This document shows, piece by piece, positions 1-12,000 of a stretch of 64,000 nt of DNA. Numbering within the stretch: the first letter of the stretch is position 1; the number at the start of each line of letters is the position of its first letter. The position numbers and the translations under genes are program-made. The notes under the pieces are model-generated. The model saw only the letters and a list, made by a program, of their open reading frames with translations, did not search any database and was not told the DNA's origin. This stretch comes from Trichoplax sp. H2 (taxonomy: Eukaryota; Placozoa; Uniplacotomia; Trichoplacea): contig NOWV01000090.1 in the NCBI GenBank assembly GCA_003344405.1, positions 234,152 to 298,151 on the forward strand. The letters are read 5' to 3'.

Positions 1-271
1 TACTGCATATACTGTAAGACATGGGCAGTGTTTACTAGACCCTAGACGTTGAAAACATGAAAGAATCTACACTGGTAATCAAGGTTGCTGCAAAACATAC
101 TGTGGCACGACTGGCAAAGAAAATCAATTCAGACCAGATAGAAACTCTAGTCTCTACCTTTGTACCTACTGTAAGGATTACATGTAATTCATCATTCTTC
201 GATCATAGTACTATGATAATAGATATCTAAGAGTAGGTCAACATTTTTGTTTAAACTGTAACTTAACGAAC

Positions 272-404
272 CAGCTTTTATCTTTGCCCATTCTTCGCCA
301 GTCACACGAACATCTTCGTATTCTACACCGGCTGCAGCGAACAAATAACGCGTTACTTCTGCGCGTCCACGGCTATTAAAATATATCAACTTGTAGTTGG
401 GCAT
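272..404 (-). CDS. Glutathione S-transferase, sigma-class-like, first coding exon only (partial)
   Basis: The minus strand from the ATG at 404 encodes about 44 residues starting [20 protein letters not shown]. This is the N-terminal thioredoxin-like domain of sigma-class GSTs and hematopoietic prostaglandin D synthases: Tyr7 or Tyr8 sits at the catalytic Tyr position, and the 'F.SRGRAE..R' strand-helix is typical. Cytosolic GSTs of this class conjugate glutathione to electrophiles or isomerise prostaglandin H2. An in-frame upstream extension to 452 exists but adds residues unlike any GST, so I chose the ATG at 404. The frame after Ala44 becomes unlike a GST, and a possible donor (G|GTTCGT) lies at 272/271, so the exon probably ends there in phase 1. 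A normal GST is about 200 residues; the rest is expected beyond the left edge or in unrecognised sequence at 1-270. It may be a fragment rather than a working gene. Its upstream flank shares sequence with the tandem array next door. Confidence 0.7.
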
Positions 405-564
405 TTTCAATTTAGTTAGCAAATATGAAGAGGGAGTCAACCAAAGCACCAAGCTGAAAATTGCGATGTGTCAAAATCGTTGGTAGAAGGGCATTTATAT
501 ACTGTACTCAATGTCTGCGGCCATACGCTTACGCTATAAACAGAGTAGCTCATACAAGCCATTA

Positions 565-2442
565 AAGCTAACACAGCTTTGAAGGCATTCTGCAAGCTTG
601 TCAAAACCATAGTTCGACGGTACAGTGTACAGTACACACTCTACAGTAGTCCTTACTGTAATGTTACACTGTACACTGTAGAGGAGTGTACTGTACACTA
701 GTGTACACTGTACAGTACAGTACAGTAGTGTACCATCAAGCCTCGCCCACCGTCAGCCCTAGCAGTCCAGTAAGTGAATCGCTGGGACAAGAGCTTGTAT
801 CAAATATAACACCTCATGGTAAAGTGGCGATCAAGCATCACAAGACGTCAACCACTACGATCAAAATCGCTGATTAAGCATATTCTCCAGTTCGAGCTTT
901 GGGAAATCCTGAGGTTGCAAAATTAAAGCTGACTCAGCTTTGAAGGCATTCTGCAAGCTTGTCAAAACCATAGTTCGACGGTACAGTGTACAGTACACAC
1001 TCTACAGTAGTCCTTACTGTACTGTTACACTGTACACTGTAGAGGAGTGTAGTGTACCTACTGTACTGTATAGTCTTATACCGTACTGTACTGTACAGTA
1101 CAGTGTACACTATGTATATACTGTAGTGTTAACACTGTACACTGTGTACGTTGGTACGTTCAATGAACGTCCGACGTTCAAATTGGACGTTCGTACGTTC
1201 GTTCATTAAAACTGGCTAACGTCCACAGTACTACTGTAGAGTGTAGACCTGACGTGTACCATCAAGCCTCGCACACCGTCAGCCCTAGCAGTCCAGTAAG
1301 TGAATCACTGGGACAAGAGCTTGTATCAAATACAACGCCTCGTGATAAAGTGGCGATCAAGCATCACAAGACGTCAACCACTACGATCAAAATCGCTGAT
1401 TAAGCATATTCTCCAGTTCGAGCTTTGGAAAATCCTGAGGTTGCAAAATTAAAGCTGACTCAGCTTTGAAGGCATTCTGCAAGCTTGTCAAAACCATAGT
1501 TCGACGGTACAGTGTACAGTACACAGTCTACAGTACTCGCTGCTGTACTGTTACACCGTACACTGTAGAGGAGTGTAGTGTACCATCAAGCCTCGCCCAC
1601 CGTCAGCCCTAGCAGTCCAGTAAGTGAATCGATGGGACAAGAGCTTGTATCAAATATAACACCTCATGGTAAAGTGGCGATCAAGCATCACAAGACGTCA
1701 ACCACTACGATCAAAGTCGCTGATTAAGCATATCCTCCAGTTCGAGCTTTGGGAAATCCTGAGGTTGCAAAATTAAAGCTGACTCAGCTTTGAAGGCATT
1801 CTGCAAGCTTGTCAAAACCATAGTTCGACGGTACTGTACAGTGTACAGTACAAGTCTACGGTACTCGCTACTGTACTATTACACTGTACACTGTACCATC
1901 AAGCCTCGCCCACCGTCAGCCCTAGCAGTCCAGTAAGTGAATCGATGGGACAAGAGCTTGTATCAAATATAACAACACCACGTGGTAAAGTGGCGATCAA
2001 GCATCACAAGACGTCAACTACTACGATCAAAATCGCTGATCAAGCATATTCTCCAGTTCGAGTTTTGGGAAATCCTGAGGTTGCAAAATTAAAGCTGACT
2101 CAGCTTTGAAGGCATTCTGCAAGCTGGTCAAAACCATAGTTCGACGGTACAGTGTACAGTACACAGTCTACAGTACTCGCTACTGTACTGTTACACTGTA
2201 CACTGTACCATCAAGCCTCGCCCACCGTCAGCCCTAGCAGTCCAGTAAGTGAATCGATGGGACAAGAGCTTGTATCAAATATAACAACACCACGTGGTAA
2301 AGTGGCGATCAAGCATCACAAGACGTCAACTACTACGATCAAAATCGCTGATCAAGCATATTCTCCAGCTCGAGCTTTGGGAAATCCTGAGGTTGCAAAA
2401 TTAAAATCTTCCTACCATCGCTACTATTTAACCACAAGTTGA
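565..2442 (+). repeat. Five-copy tandem array of a ~312-324 bp unit rich in GTACAGTAC palindromes
   Basis: The motif taccatcaagcctcg recurs at 731, 1257, 1581, 1894 and 2206. Spacing is 526, 324, 313 and 312 bases; the first interval carries about 200 extra bases of TACTGTAC-rich sequence. Each unit has a ~230-base conserved body, then ctttgaaggcattctgcaag and a tract of GTACAGTGTACAGTAC-like palindromes. The tail half of a further unit is present at about 565-640. Copies 1-3 carry a TAA in the plus-strand frame where copies 4 and 5 read CAA. The last copy is open for 96 codons (2152-2442) and ends in different 3' sequence. The body may derive from a captured coding exon; I do not recognise the peptide. 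On the minus strand each unit also keeps a ~36-codon frame starting MVLTSLQNAFKA. Confidence 0.85.
1147..1206. repeat. Cluster of ACGTTC direct and inverted repeats
   Basis: Within the long first spacer of the array, ACGTTC or its complement GAACGT occurs about seven times in 60 bases. It includes a perfect 7-base-arm palindrome, gaacgtc-c-gacgttc, at 1165-1179. The function is unknown; it could be a simple expansion or a protein-binding cluster. Confidence 0.6.
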
Positions 2443-3039
2443 TACTGTATCAGTATAAACTTATGCTTCATGATAACTGGCTACAACCATAAGAGTTCAA
2501 TTTAATTCAGTAATCGAGTGATCGTCGTCGTCTTGGAATCGAAAACTGAAATCTACTGTTCAACCAATTAGGACATTCTCTCGATAGAATTGCTGATTGA
2601 TCGCATCTCAAATCATTCAAGTAATATTCCATTGGCAAGGTAAATATCCATTCTAGTCAATGTGACCATTAGCATAGAGGAATGCAATGATAGTGAATCG
2701 TTCGTTGGTCTTATTCTGGTGACATGAGCGTAGGCATAACTGGATCGTTCTAGAGTAAGCTAAGATGAGTAGAAAGATATAGAGAGGCAATGAATGACTG
2801 ACTTGCTGACTGGAGGAGTTCTATCAGTCAGCAGAATAATAGTCATGGCGTTGAACGAATGATTATGCTAATAAATTCACCATGATCATATAACAGCCCT
2901 TCGATAGTATTCTTTTGCGCTAATGGGTGAACACTGGATAGACAACGCAGTATACATGCTTAGTTATGTCCTAACATAAATAACGGTAGACTGACGGTGA
3001 TTCTCTTATTCATTCATCTTATAGATCATAATAGTTATA
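2443..3039. other. Intergenic, 5' flank of the exonuclease gene
   Basis: There is no coding frame. The tandem array ends at the left border. Just before the ATG at 3040 a 'cttatag' sequence at about 3019-3025 could be a 5'UTR splice acceptor, but no matching upstream exon was identified. Confidence 0.5.
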
Positions 3040-3876
3040 ATGGCCAACGACAAGACATGTTATGATGAAATGGAAGATCAATCGTGTTCGCCACGTAAAA
3101 GGAATAAGACTACTACATCTAAACGAAAGAAACACAAATTGAAGTTAAGTCGCCATCATCGCCTGGAAACGTCCTCTTCAATTAGTTCAGAGTACACAGA
3201 CGAAGAAGTACCTTGTTGTAACGATAGGAGAAATAGCGATGATACTCGCAAAGATAAGACCGATAGCATTGATATCCTACCTAGTGCTGATCAACTGGTA
3301 GGCTTAGATTGTGAAATGGTCGGCGTTGGCAAAAGCAAGCGCAGTGCCTTAGCTCGTGTAAGTATCGTTAGCTATGATGGCGTCATTGTATACGATAAAT
3401 ATGTCAGGCCTGATGAAGAAATAACAGACTATCGAACTCGTTGGAGTGGCATTCGTAAATCACATATGAAACAAGCTATATCAATGACGCAAGCTCGTCA
3501 GGAAGTTTTAACAATTCTTCGCGATAAAATTGTTATCGGCCATGGTCTTAAATTCGACTTTGAAGTCCTACAGTTTCAATTACCTTCTACTTCGAAAAGA
3601 GACACAGCCAATTACCTTTGGCTCAGGCGGTTAGCTGATGTGCGGCCGTGTGTAACACCTTCGTTAAAAACTTTAGCAAGAATTATATTAAACAAAACTA
3701 TACAAACTGGAGAACATTGTAGTGTAGAAGATGCTCGTACTGCAATGCAGTTGTACCGTTTGGTCAGCAATAAATGGGAATTAGATTTGAAACAGCACTC
3801 GAAATCCTTTATGGAGGATGAATATTGGCCAATGAAATTACTAAATCAAACTGGTTCTATTAATAATATTAATTAA
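3040..3876 (+). CDS. DEDDh 3'-5' exonuclease, AEN/ISG20L2/REXO4 family
   Basis: A single uninterrupted frame of 278 residues. Residues 1-85 are low-complexity with a basic stretch (RKRNKTTTSKRKKHKLK, 19-36) that looks like a nuclear or nucleolar localisation signal. The exonuclease domain spans about 86-250. ExoI is GLDCEMVGVG (Asp90, Glu92), ExoII is GHGLKFDFEVL (Asp173), and ExoIII is GEHCSVEDARTAM (His226, Asp231), so all five DEDDh residues are kept. The segment YRTRWSGIRKSHM is characteristic of vertebrate ISG20L2 and AEN. Family members trim rRNA precursors (ISG20L2, REXO4) or degrade nucleic acid during apoptosis (AEN); the sequence alone does not decide between these. The length is shorter than human AEN or ISG20L2 because the N-terminal tail is short. 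The coding region lacks introns, unlike the other genes here, which could reflect an old retrocopy. The neighbours suggest no shared pathway. Confidence 0.93.
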   Translation: MANDKTCYDEMEDQSCSPRKRNKTTTSKRKKHKLKLSRHHRLETSSSISSEYTDEEVPCCNDRRNSDDTRKDKTDSIDILPSADQLVGLDCEMVGVGKSKRSALARVSIVSYDGVIVYDKYVRPDEEITDYRTRWSGIRKSHMKQAISMTQARQEVLTILRDKIVIGHGLKFDFEVLQFQLPSTSKRDTANYLWLRRLADVRPCVTPSLKTLARIILNKTIQTGEHCSVEDARTAMQLYRLVSNKWELDLKQHSKSFMEDEYWPMKLLNQTGSINNIN

Positions 3877-4360
3877 TCAATTTGAGCCGATATAAAACGG
3901 CAATCGATCAGGAAATACTTGGTTATAGCCACTATGATTGCCAATTACTGTACAGTACAGTGATTTAATAATTATAAATCGTACAGTCGTAATGACTATC
4001 GATTCCATACGATATAGTGCGTTTATATACTAGTTTTATATGATGATTTATAATTAGGATAACCTAATTACGAAAATTTGTATCAAAGCTGGAATAATTA
4101 TGTACAGGATAGACCAGTACTATACAAGTTCTGAAATAATTTGTATGCTGTTGGCCAAATGTAAAATTTTTTATCAATTATTAATCAAACTATTATGGAC
4201 ACTTAATGCAGCGTATGTACATATCGCAACTGGCTAAAAAGAAGTAATTTACTACATACCTGCATAACCAAGGAAATAAGGAATATTATCTTACAACATG
4301 TTTTAATATATTGATAGTGTTTTTAAATTATGATGTATTACAAAGACACTTTATATGTAT
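3877..4360. other. Intergenic, 3' flank of the exonuclease gene
   Basis: AT-rich sequence with one GTACAGTACAG motif near 3950. No canonical AATAAA lies close to the exonuclease stop, and no coding frame was recognised. Confidence 0.5.
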
Positions 4361-4789
4361 CTACGATGTAGGTATAATCGACGAAAGTGTATATAAATGA
4401 ATGGCTGGAATACTACAGCTATTTCGGTTCATCCTGTTTTCGTTAATACGAAGGATAAGCATTCTTTTTTTACATGTGCATATATCATTACCAATTAAAA
4501 ACATACTTGTTGTACGGTATAAATGGTGTCGTTGTGTTGTATCAGGATCGGAACTTAGCCCTATTCCTGTTAGAGAAATGATCGTGGAACTAGTTGCACA
4601 GATATTTTGGATGAACCTTCTAACCTGTTCAATACGCTATTCTAACTCTTCTAAAAACCAATCAACGTCCTGATAGGTAATTACTATGCCGCGGAACTGC
4701 GCACCATTTAGTAAAGTGATACCATAATTAATCAAAGGTAAAAGACATTCAATTTCTATATGGCTTTCATCGCTACTTATAAAGCAGGC
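4361..4789 (-). pseudogene. Unrecognised coding-like frame with one internal TAG
   Basis: Reading the minus strand from 4789, a possible acceptor (gttcag) is followed by about 50 codons beginning ACFISSDESHIEIECLLPLI and including INYGITLLNGAQFRGIVITY. A TAG follows at 4639-4637, and the same frame then stays open for another ~91 codons to a stop at 4363-4361. The first part has a natural amino-acid composition, with amphipathic helices around WFLEELE. Either the last exon of a gene ends at the TAG, or one long exon has been broken by a C-to-T change. No 5' exons were found in the upstream direction (4.8-6 kb), which is duplicated around an assembly gap. I do not recognise the family. A 90-codon plus-strand frame (4401-4673) overlaps it antisense and looks less protein-like. 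Confidence 0.35.
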
Positions 4790-4821
4790 CTGAACTTACT
4801 ATTATCAAAACAAATTTAAAC

Positions 4822-5959
4822 AGAGTGAAGCAGTATGCCCGATGTTTTAGGTTGTCTATACGTTACTATAATTGTAAAAATTGCTTGTGCACAGTAATCG
4901 AGTAATATCATATATTATTTCCTAATTACAGCAATTATTCGCACGTACATTATTATACTAAATATCACTAATTAATTATTCTGCATAGATCGAGTATGTG
5001 CAGCAGAATAGACACAACTTCTTTTTATGCAAATTATTCAATGTCAATGTTGCACCATGTGCAGATAGTTACATTATTCAACTGGTTTTAGAAGTTTAAC
5101 CCTCGTAATAAAACTATAAATTTTATATCAGTTATCATCTCTCTAATCACAATTCGTAAAACTACTACGTGCAACCTGAACATCAACTAAATCGCATATG
5201 TGTACACTGATTTCATCTATAAATGAAAAGTGTGATGGTAGATCTGTAAATAATTAGTTTTAGTTAGTGTCAGACAGCCAACATCAAGAAGGGTAAAGAA
5301 AGCGTTTCAATTTTATTGATAAATATATTTGACAAGCTATAGATTTGGCGCCTTGATTATTTTAATTCCAGACTGAAAAATCAACTTCTTCAGTAGCAAA
5401 GGCAATAAATAAGAACTCNNNNNNNNNNNNNNNNNNNNGTGAAGCAGTATGCCCGATGTTTTAGGTTGTCTATACGTTACTATAATTGTAAAAATTGCTT
5501 GTGCACAGTAATCGAGTAATATCATATATTATTTCCTAATTACAGCAATTATTCGCACGTACATTATTATACTAAATATCACTAATTAATTATTCTGCAT
5601 AGATCGAGTATGTAAGCAGAATAGACACAACTTCTTTTTATGCAAATTATTCAATGTCAATGTTGCACCATGTGCAGATCTCTCTAATCACAATTCGTAA
5701 AACTACTACGTGCAACCTGAACATCAACTAAATCGCATACGTGTACACTGATTTCATCTATAAATGAAAAGTGTGATGGTGGATCTGTAAATAATTAGTT
5801 TTAGTTAGTGTCAGACAGCCAACATCAAGAAGGGTACAGAAAGCGTTTCAATTTTATTGATAAATATATTTGACAAGCTACAGATTTGGCGCCTTGATTA
5901 TTTTAATTCCAGACTAAAAAATCGTCTTCTTCAGTAGCAAAGGCAATAAATAAGAACTC
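4822..5959. repeat. Near-identical direct duplication flanking an assembly gap
   Basis: Copy 1 (about 4822-5418) and copy 2 (5439-5959) match almost base for base, from 'gtgaagcagtatgcccgatg' to 'ggcaataaataagaactc'. Copy 2 lacks a ~72-base segment present in copy 1 after 'atgtgcagat' (about 5066-5137) and has scattered single-base differences. The copies abut the 20-N gap exactly at their ends, as when two alleles of one locus are scaffolded side by side. Confidence 0.85.
5419..5438. other. Assembly gap (20 N)
   Basis: A run of N lying exactly between the two copies of the direct duplication. The gap length is probably nominal. Confidence 0.98.
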
Positions 5960-8564
5960 AATCACCAATCAATTGTGCTAATTCTAATAAATAACATTTG
6001 TTATATAATACCTTATAAATATAAAAGCTTAACCCTAATAATACTATTACTAATATTTTAAGTTTCATTCAGTAAACATGTTATCAACAAACATAGCTAT
6101 CAATATAAAATAGATGGTGGGTAATTTAAGATGCAAATTTTTTTAGCACCTTTGATTCTTAAAATGTGGTGTGCCTCTGTAACCCATCGTAGATCATATA
6201 TGATCAATATAATTCCGCTGTAATTAATCCTTCTATCGTAGGTTGCATCATAATATTAGATATTGTTGCAAAGTCCACATTTCTAAGAAATGCCGTTTAT
6301 ACCAGAGCCTGCGTCTATTAGTTATTATCCATAACGGAAATAAAGTATGGAATCCCCGCATCTAACCGTAACGCCAATGTTATTTTTTAGGAGCGCATAG
6401 TGTTAAAATTTTTTCTACAATAGACGAATCACGACGTATTTAGTTAATTACCATGTTAACATATGTCAATGAATATTTTTACATAAATAATATTTACCTA
6501 AATCTTCATGGAAAAGCCTTCTATGCTTTAATAATCTATTGAAATTAAGACTAAATAGAATGAAAAGTACTTTTTTACAGCAATCCCTATCATTTATTAG
6601 TGAAGTATTACTCTCTCCTGATTTGGAAATACAAGGTTATTAAAATTTTGATCTTTATTTAACTTGACTTCATTTTTTTAATTCATCATTTCATCGGCAA
6701 TCAGACCAATTTAATCGGTATTTCTACCATCCGTAAGTATTGCATAATCATAAGGTAAATTGCAAGTCTTTCATTTTAGATACTCTTGGCGATAATACTG
6801 TACTTAATAGCTCATCCTAGTTTGAATTAAACTATTTATTCAATTTTCTAAGTTAATTACTGAATTAATTGCCAGGTATGTTTTTTAACGTGCATGCACG
6901 ATCTTTCGTTTTCCTCCAAGCAAAGCAACTTTTTGCTAGAGCTGACAAAATCTGATAGTGTAAGATATTTGCACTTACATAATCACGTTAGCATCACAAG
7001 TTGGGTAATGAAATGTAAATTTCACGGTATCCAATTGCTCTGCATTAGAATTAAAATTTGCCTCTGAATTTCAACATTAATTTGATATCCCACACTTTGA
7101 TTAATTTCCAGTCGATTCTACCCCAATGAAGTTCCTTGAGGCCTAATTTCCTATTAATTTAAATAATCAGAACTGTTATAAATTGCCACCGCAGTTGAGT
7201 TTGAGTGATATGGTGGAGGAGAAAAAAATAAAATACTTTTAAGGGACATTTCAATGCTGCAGCATCGATTCCATTTCTTAAAGACCTATAGTAAGAATAT
7301 TATACCTTTTAATGTAGTTTCCCTGTTGCAAAAGATCCATACTGATGTAGAAACTATGGTATATCGTAATAGAAATAGTACAGTAAACTTCTTTTTTAAA
7401 AGCAATTAGTTTTACATGTCATAATACTAGGAAAATTTCAGCTAGATGGAGATTGTAGTCGACTGTCAGAATAAAAACCGCGATTCATCGGTTGGGTGTT
7501 CAAAATTTATTTTTGAAGAGGTTGGTGTAGGGTAGCTACAGCATCAATTTGTGAAGAAAGCCTGTTGGTAAATTTCTCATTAAAAATATTTCATTAAATT
7601 CATACAAATACTATGGAAAATCTAATCCAGAAAATTACTTAACGAATAAAGTAGTGCATGAACTTGTTTTACAGGTAAAGTAGCAACTGTAAAATAATTC
7701 CAGATACCATTTTGGTAAAAGTAGCCAATTAAAACAATAAACCATAATCTATTTTTTTAACAGACTTTCTGAGAAAAATCATAATGGTTAAATTCAAGCC
7801 AGTAATTATTAAATTATCTACATTATACAAGATAATCACAATCATCGTACCGCTGAATTCAAACATTTTCATTACCTTAGAATTTTTCAACCTATTACAT
7901 TAAAACGATAGGATTCCTTATAGGAACGCTCATGGATTAATAACTTATTCATACGAGTAATAGCTGAAGATATTAACTTTCACTTCAAATCTATTTATTA
8001 TATTAGAAACATTAAAAATAGCTAAATTTTCATTTGTTTATTTCAGTTATGACAACAAATAAGACCTGAAGAATACCCGTAATAACTTTAATCTTTCTAA
8101 CCAGCAGTAGATTTAGCTGCTCGTTTTACCTCCACAAGTTTCCTTATCCAAACTTATAAGTTTAGTTTGCTGAAATTACTTTTTAAAAATTCATGTCAAT
8201 CCATTACTAGATACTAGCCCACCTGATTAGATATGCTAGTGTTAAATTTTAAAAATTCAGGATTGTACGTATAAAATTTTAATGAAGGAAATCGTAATTT
8301 TCTAAAATTAATATATTTCACTATATTAGAACTCAATCAGCTAATATGCCTGCATGATATTTAAAGTGAAAAGAAACTTGCATTACTCTTATACTGTAGA
8401 TGGTAAAATAAACTATCAAGCCAATAAAATCACAGAAAAAAAATCTAATACCAGAGCGAATGATTCCAGTATTAGAATTTCAATTTTAATTGTTTGATCA
8501 CTAGGAGCTATTGAAATATCTTGGATAACGGGTGATTTACTAAGCTTGCAAACAGCTTGCAACG
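5960..8564. other. Intergenic, no gene seen
   Basis: AT-rich sequence on both strands without a frame or exon chain I can support. Its right end is the 5' flank of the insulin-family gene. Confidence 0.5.
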
Positions 8565-9011
8565 ATGGTAAGACTGAATCCTTGTCTTGTAATCATTGCC
8601 TTACTGTTGGTATCTCATAGCGCTAGTATCATTTGCCAAAATGATGATGACGATGATAGCAAGGAAAGAAAATTGTACTGCTTACCTGAAGTCTTTGAAT
8701 TTTTCATTAATAATTGCCCGACATCAAGGCGGAAACGATTTATTATAGGTAAGAGGAGCATTTAACATAAACAGTTACAGTGCTTTCATCTATTTTGCAA
8801 CTCCTTGCTGCCATTCTAAAGCCCGGACCAATAGTTATTAGTTCTTTCAGCATTGATCATTTACTATTATTTGCTTATTATTCTAGATTCCAAATTCTCA
8901 ATCAGTACTCACAAACAACATGATGTTTTGATGCGAACACTTCGAGACGCGAACCATGATTGTTGTAATCCTCCTGGTTGTACCCGAGATGAAATTTTAG
9001 CTTATTGCTAA
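8565..9011 (+). CDS. Insulin/relaxin-family peptide precursor (two exons)
   Basis: Exon 1 is 8565-8748, the phase-1 intron is 8749-8886 (GTAAGA..CTAG), and exon 2 is 8887-9011, giving about 102 residues. Residues 1-24 form a signal peptide with core LVIIALLLVSHSA. An acidic stretch (NDDDDDSKE) precedes the B chain LYCLPEVFEFFINNC, with the C-x11-C spacing of insulin B chains. SRRKR follows as a prohormone-convertase site. The connecting peptide is short. The A chain is at the C-terminus: CCNPPGCTRDEILAYC, then stop. The four A-chain and two B-chain cysteines match the three-disulfide insulin fold, and a phase-1 intron in the C-peptide is the classical insulin-gene position. Odd points: the A chain is CC-x4-C-x8-C where CC-x3-C-x8-C is usual, and the A-chain N-terminus has only single arginines (VLMRTLRDANH), not a dibasic pair. 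The product should be a secreted hormone or growth factor; whether it signals through an RTK or a GPCR cannot be told. Confidence 0.92.
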
Positions 9012-12000
9012 GTTTTTATAAATGTCATCGATCTCGGACCTGTGAAATCTCCTAACAAGTTTACCCAACGCAAATGTTTTGCTACTAATCACTTTCAAAT
9101 AACAGTTTCTAACTAACTATGTTAGGTAATTATTTTTAGCTCTTAGGAAGTAACTATTCTGCGATTAATATGCGGTTTTATTAACGATATAACATATTCG
9201 GTATTTCATAACAAGACACTAGAAGTGTAGTATATAAACTTCTACTATTTGTACTTGCATGACCCTTTTAAATTCTGAAATTGAAGTTGATAACAAAAAT
9301 ATGAGTGATTAGTAAACCGGATAATAATTCTACTGCATTTCTGATTATAATATAATCTACTTATTCCTAATCCCAATAACGGCATTGGGCTCTTATATGA
9401 TTCTCCAACGTACTAGTTTACTAATTCTTTCCTTTTCACTCTTTACTAACAATAACCGTTAGAATTCTTGCAACTCACCTAAATTTATTTCAAATTGATA
9501 TCTTAAAATAAAAAATGATAGCACTTTAATATTTCTAATCTCAATCGTACTTAATGTGGAAAAGATGACATACCAAGGTTCTAACAAACTTGAATAAAAT
9601 TGGTTTCAAATGACATCAAAAGGCTCTACTATTACGTTGACAAGATCGCTTTGCAATAATTTCAACGCTCTAAAGATCAACAATTTTCGTAATCAAATCC
9701 AAGCCGCAGCTAAACTGTAACTTGCTAGTGCATGTTATATACGTATATGTGGAGTATATATTCTATTATTTGCATTTGCATCACCAAATTTCAAAGAAAA
9801 TTCAGGAATTGCAGGAACAGAAAATGTCAGGCAAATTATCAGGTTCATTTTATTATTCAGCTATTTAGTATCTGCAACTATCCAAAATTATAGTTACGCC
9901 TTCATAGTTATTTCACACTTCTTATCATATTTATGATTACGCTTCTGCCTATAATTAAAAACTGTAGGGAAAATATGGATAAAATAATTGTTATTTCTGC
10001 TTAATTAGAAGATACTGATGATATTGCATTGGAATGCGGAATAAACAGGAAGTCATTCGTTAGTAAATTGATTTTATAGATTATGACACATGATCTTTCA
10101 TCCTTCAACGCTTGTGACTAACAGGGCAGATGCAAACTCCAAATACACATTAAGAAATGATATTTAATACCAAGTTTACAAATGCTAGCAATATTGTCGT
10201 AGCTCAAAATCTAACATGCGTTGTCAGTCAGTATCATAAAGGTTATAGGTGAGTATTAGGAACTTGATCTCTACTATTAAAAACTGTTAATGCTTGCAAA
10301 AAGGTCATGTAAGGGTTACTTATTCATCAAATGTAGAATTTGATTAAGATATTATTACAGAAGATCTGTACTACTGCGATATTATTCATTACATACAGTA
10401 GTAAAAACAATATTGTGTTGAAGATAATTAGAACAGTATATGATGAAGAAACGAATTAATTTTAACAATTAATTAACAAAATTACTATCTGTGATTATTT
10501 TACCGTAAGAGACACGAAAGAAGGCATTTTAATGCTGATAGTATAAATTAATAGTAAAAATTCTAGAATACGTAGGTAATGTCCAACTGATACTATAGGC
10601 TATATGAAATTACTTAGTAAAAGATTTTGACTCAATATAATACACGTCATGGGATGACAATCTTATACCACCCAACAGCCACGATTTCCTGCTGATTTCT
10701 TAAAGTACCCCGATGCTATAGTTACGTAAAATTATTAACAAGTTATAATTATTTTATTTTATTTACGTTAAATAGTACAAACATGACTCAAATCATATCC
10801 ACTGTAATAATATCTTCTTTAAGTAGCGTAAGTATTTTAAGGTAGACGATGATAGAAGGTATAAAGGATTTTATTGAGATACAAGTTACAGGCTAACAAT
10901 GATATGGTTGTTATAGATAAGGTATTTGAGATAGCAGGAACGTAGGAACTGACTAACGAGTTAGCGTACAAGGGTATTTATAGGTTTTAGATGGGGTTGA
11001 GATAATGTCTTTATATGTATAGCATGTTGTCTATATGTGGTCATGATGTCGTACATTATGAATATAATACAATACAGTACTTAAACGGTATATTATAAGT
11101 ATTCGTATATTAGGATATTACTATACTAGGCATCTTCTATATAAGATCATAATGTTATATCCACTACAGCCCAACACTACGAGTATTTCTATAGAATGTA
11201 ACCATGATCATAACAAACACTATTTTAAAAACAGAATCTACGCTAGGACTAAGGTTTGTTTAATTTTCATGCTTTCATTTATTGCTATGTTAATAAACAT
11301 ATCTGGAAATAATGGAATTCAGTTATAGAAGTAGTTATCGCGTAAGTGCAAAGTTTGCTAAACTTACCCCTTCTCTAGCAGGGCTAAACATGTTTAAGTA
11401 ATACCAATTAATTAATCTTGAAAATCTTCATGAACATTAAAAAGTGGACTGTATAACGATATTTCTAGCCAATTAGCAACCAATTACATGTCGTAAACCA
11501 AACTTAAAACTCTGCAGTTTTATCAAAAATTACGAATTCAGCAAGAGTAGTTACTATACACTATATCATACGCGGTATAATTTACTAGTGATGAGGGTGT
11601 ATGAAAATTTGTCTTAGGTTTACTTTAAAACTAAAGCTCCAGTTCCTAGATTCGATATTTTAGGTTACTCATCAGCCGATTTAGTAACATCAAGTATAAT
11701 ATAAAATGAACAATCAACATATTCAAATTGAATATGGTAATCAGCATATCCTAGATTCGAAATTTTAAGTTATACAGAAACCGTTTCAATAACATAAAAT
11801 AGAATGAAAGGTCTTATTCTACCACAGGATATAACATTGTTCAGTAATTATTAAGACATGGCATTAACTGGCAAAGTATTAAAACAACTATAACGTAGTT
11901 ACGATGCATTGCAATTTTAATCTAATGTTATACAAGCTGTAACATAATAAAGAAATACATAGAATTAATAGAAAGCCACTGTGCCATTAATTAAAACTAA

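Noticed and set aside
4401-4673. 90-codon plus-strand frame
   Set aside because: It is antisense to a more protein-like minus-strand frame and shows no recognisable motif.
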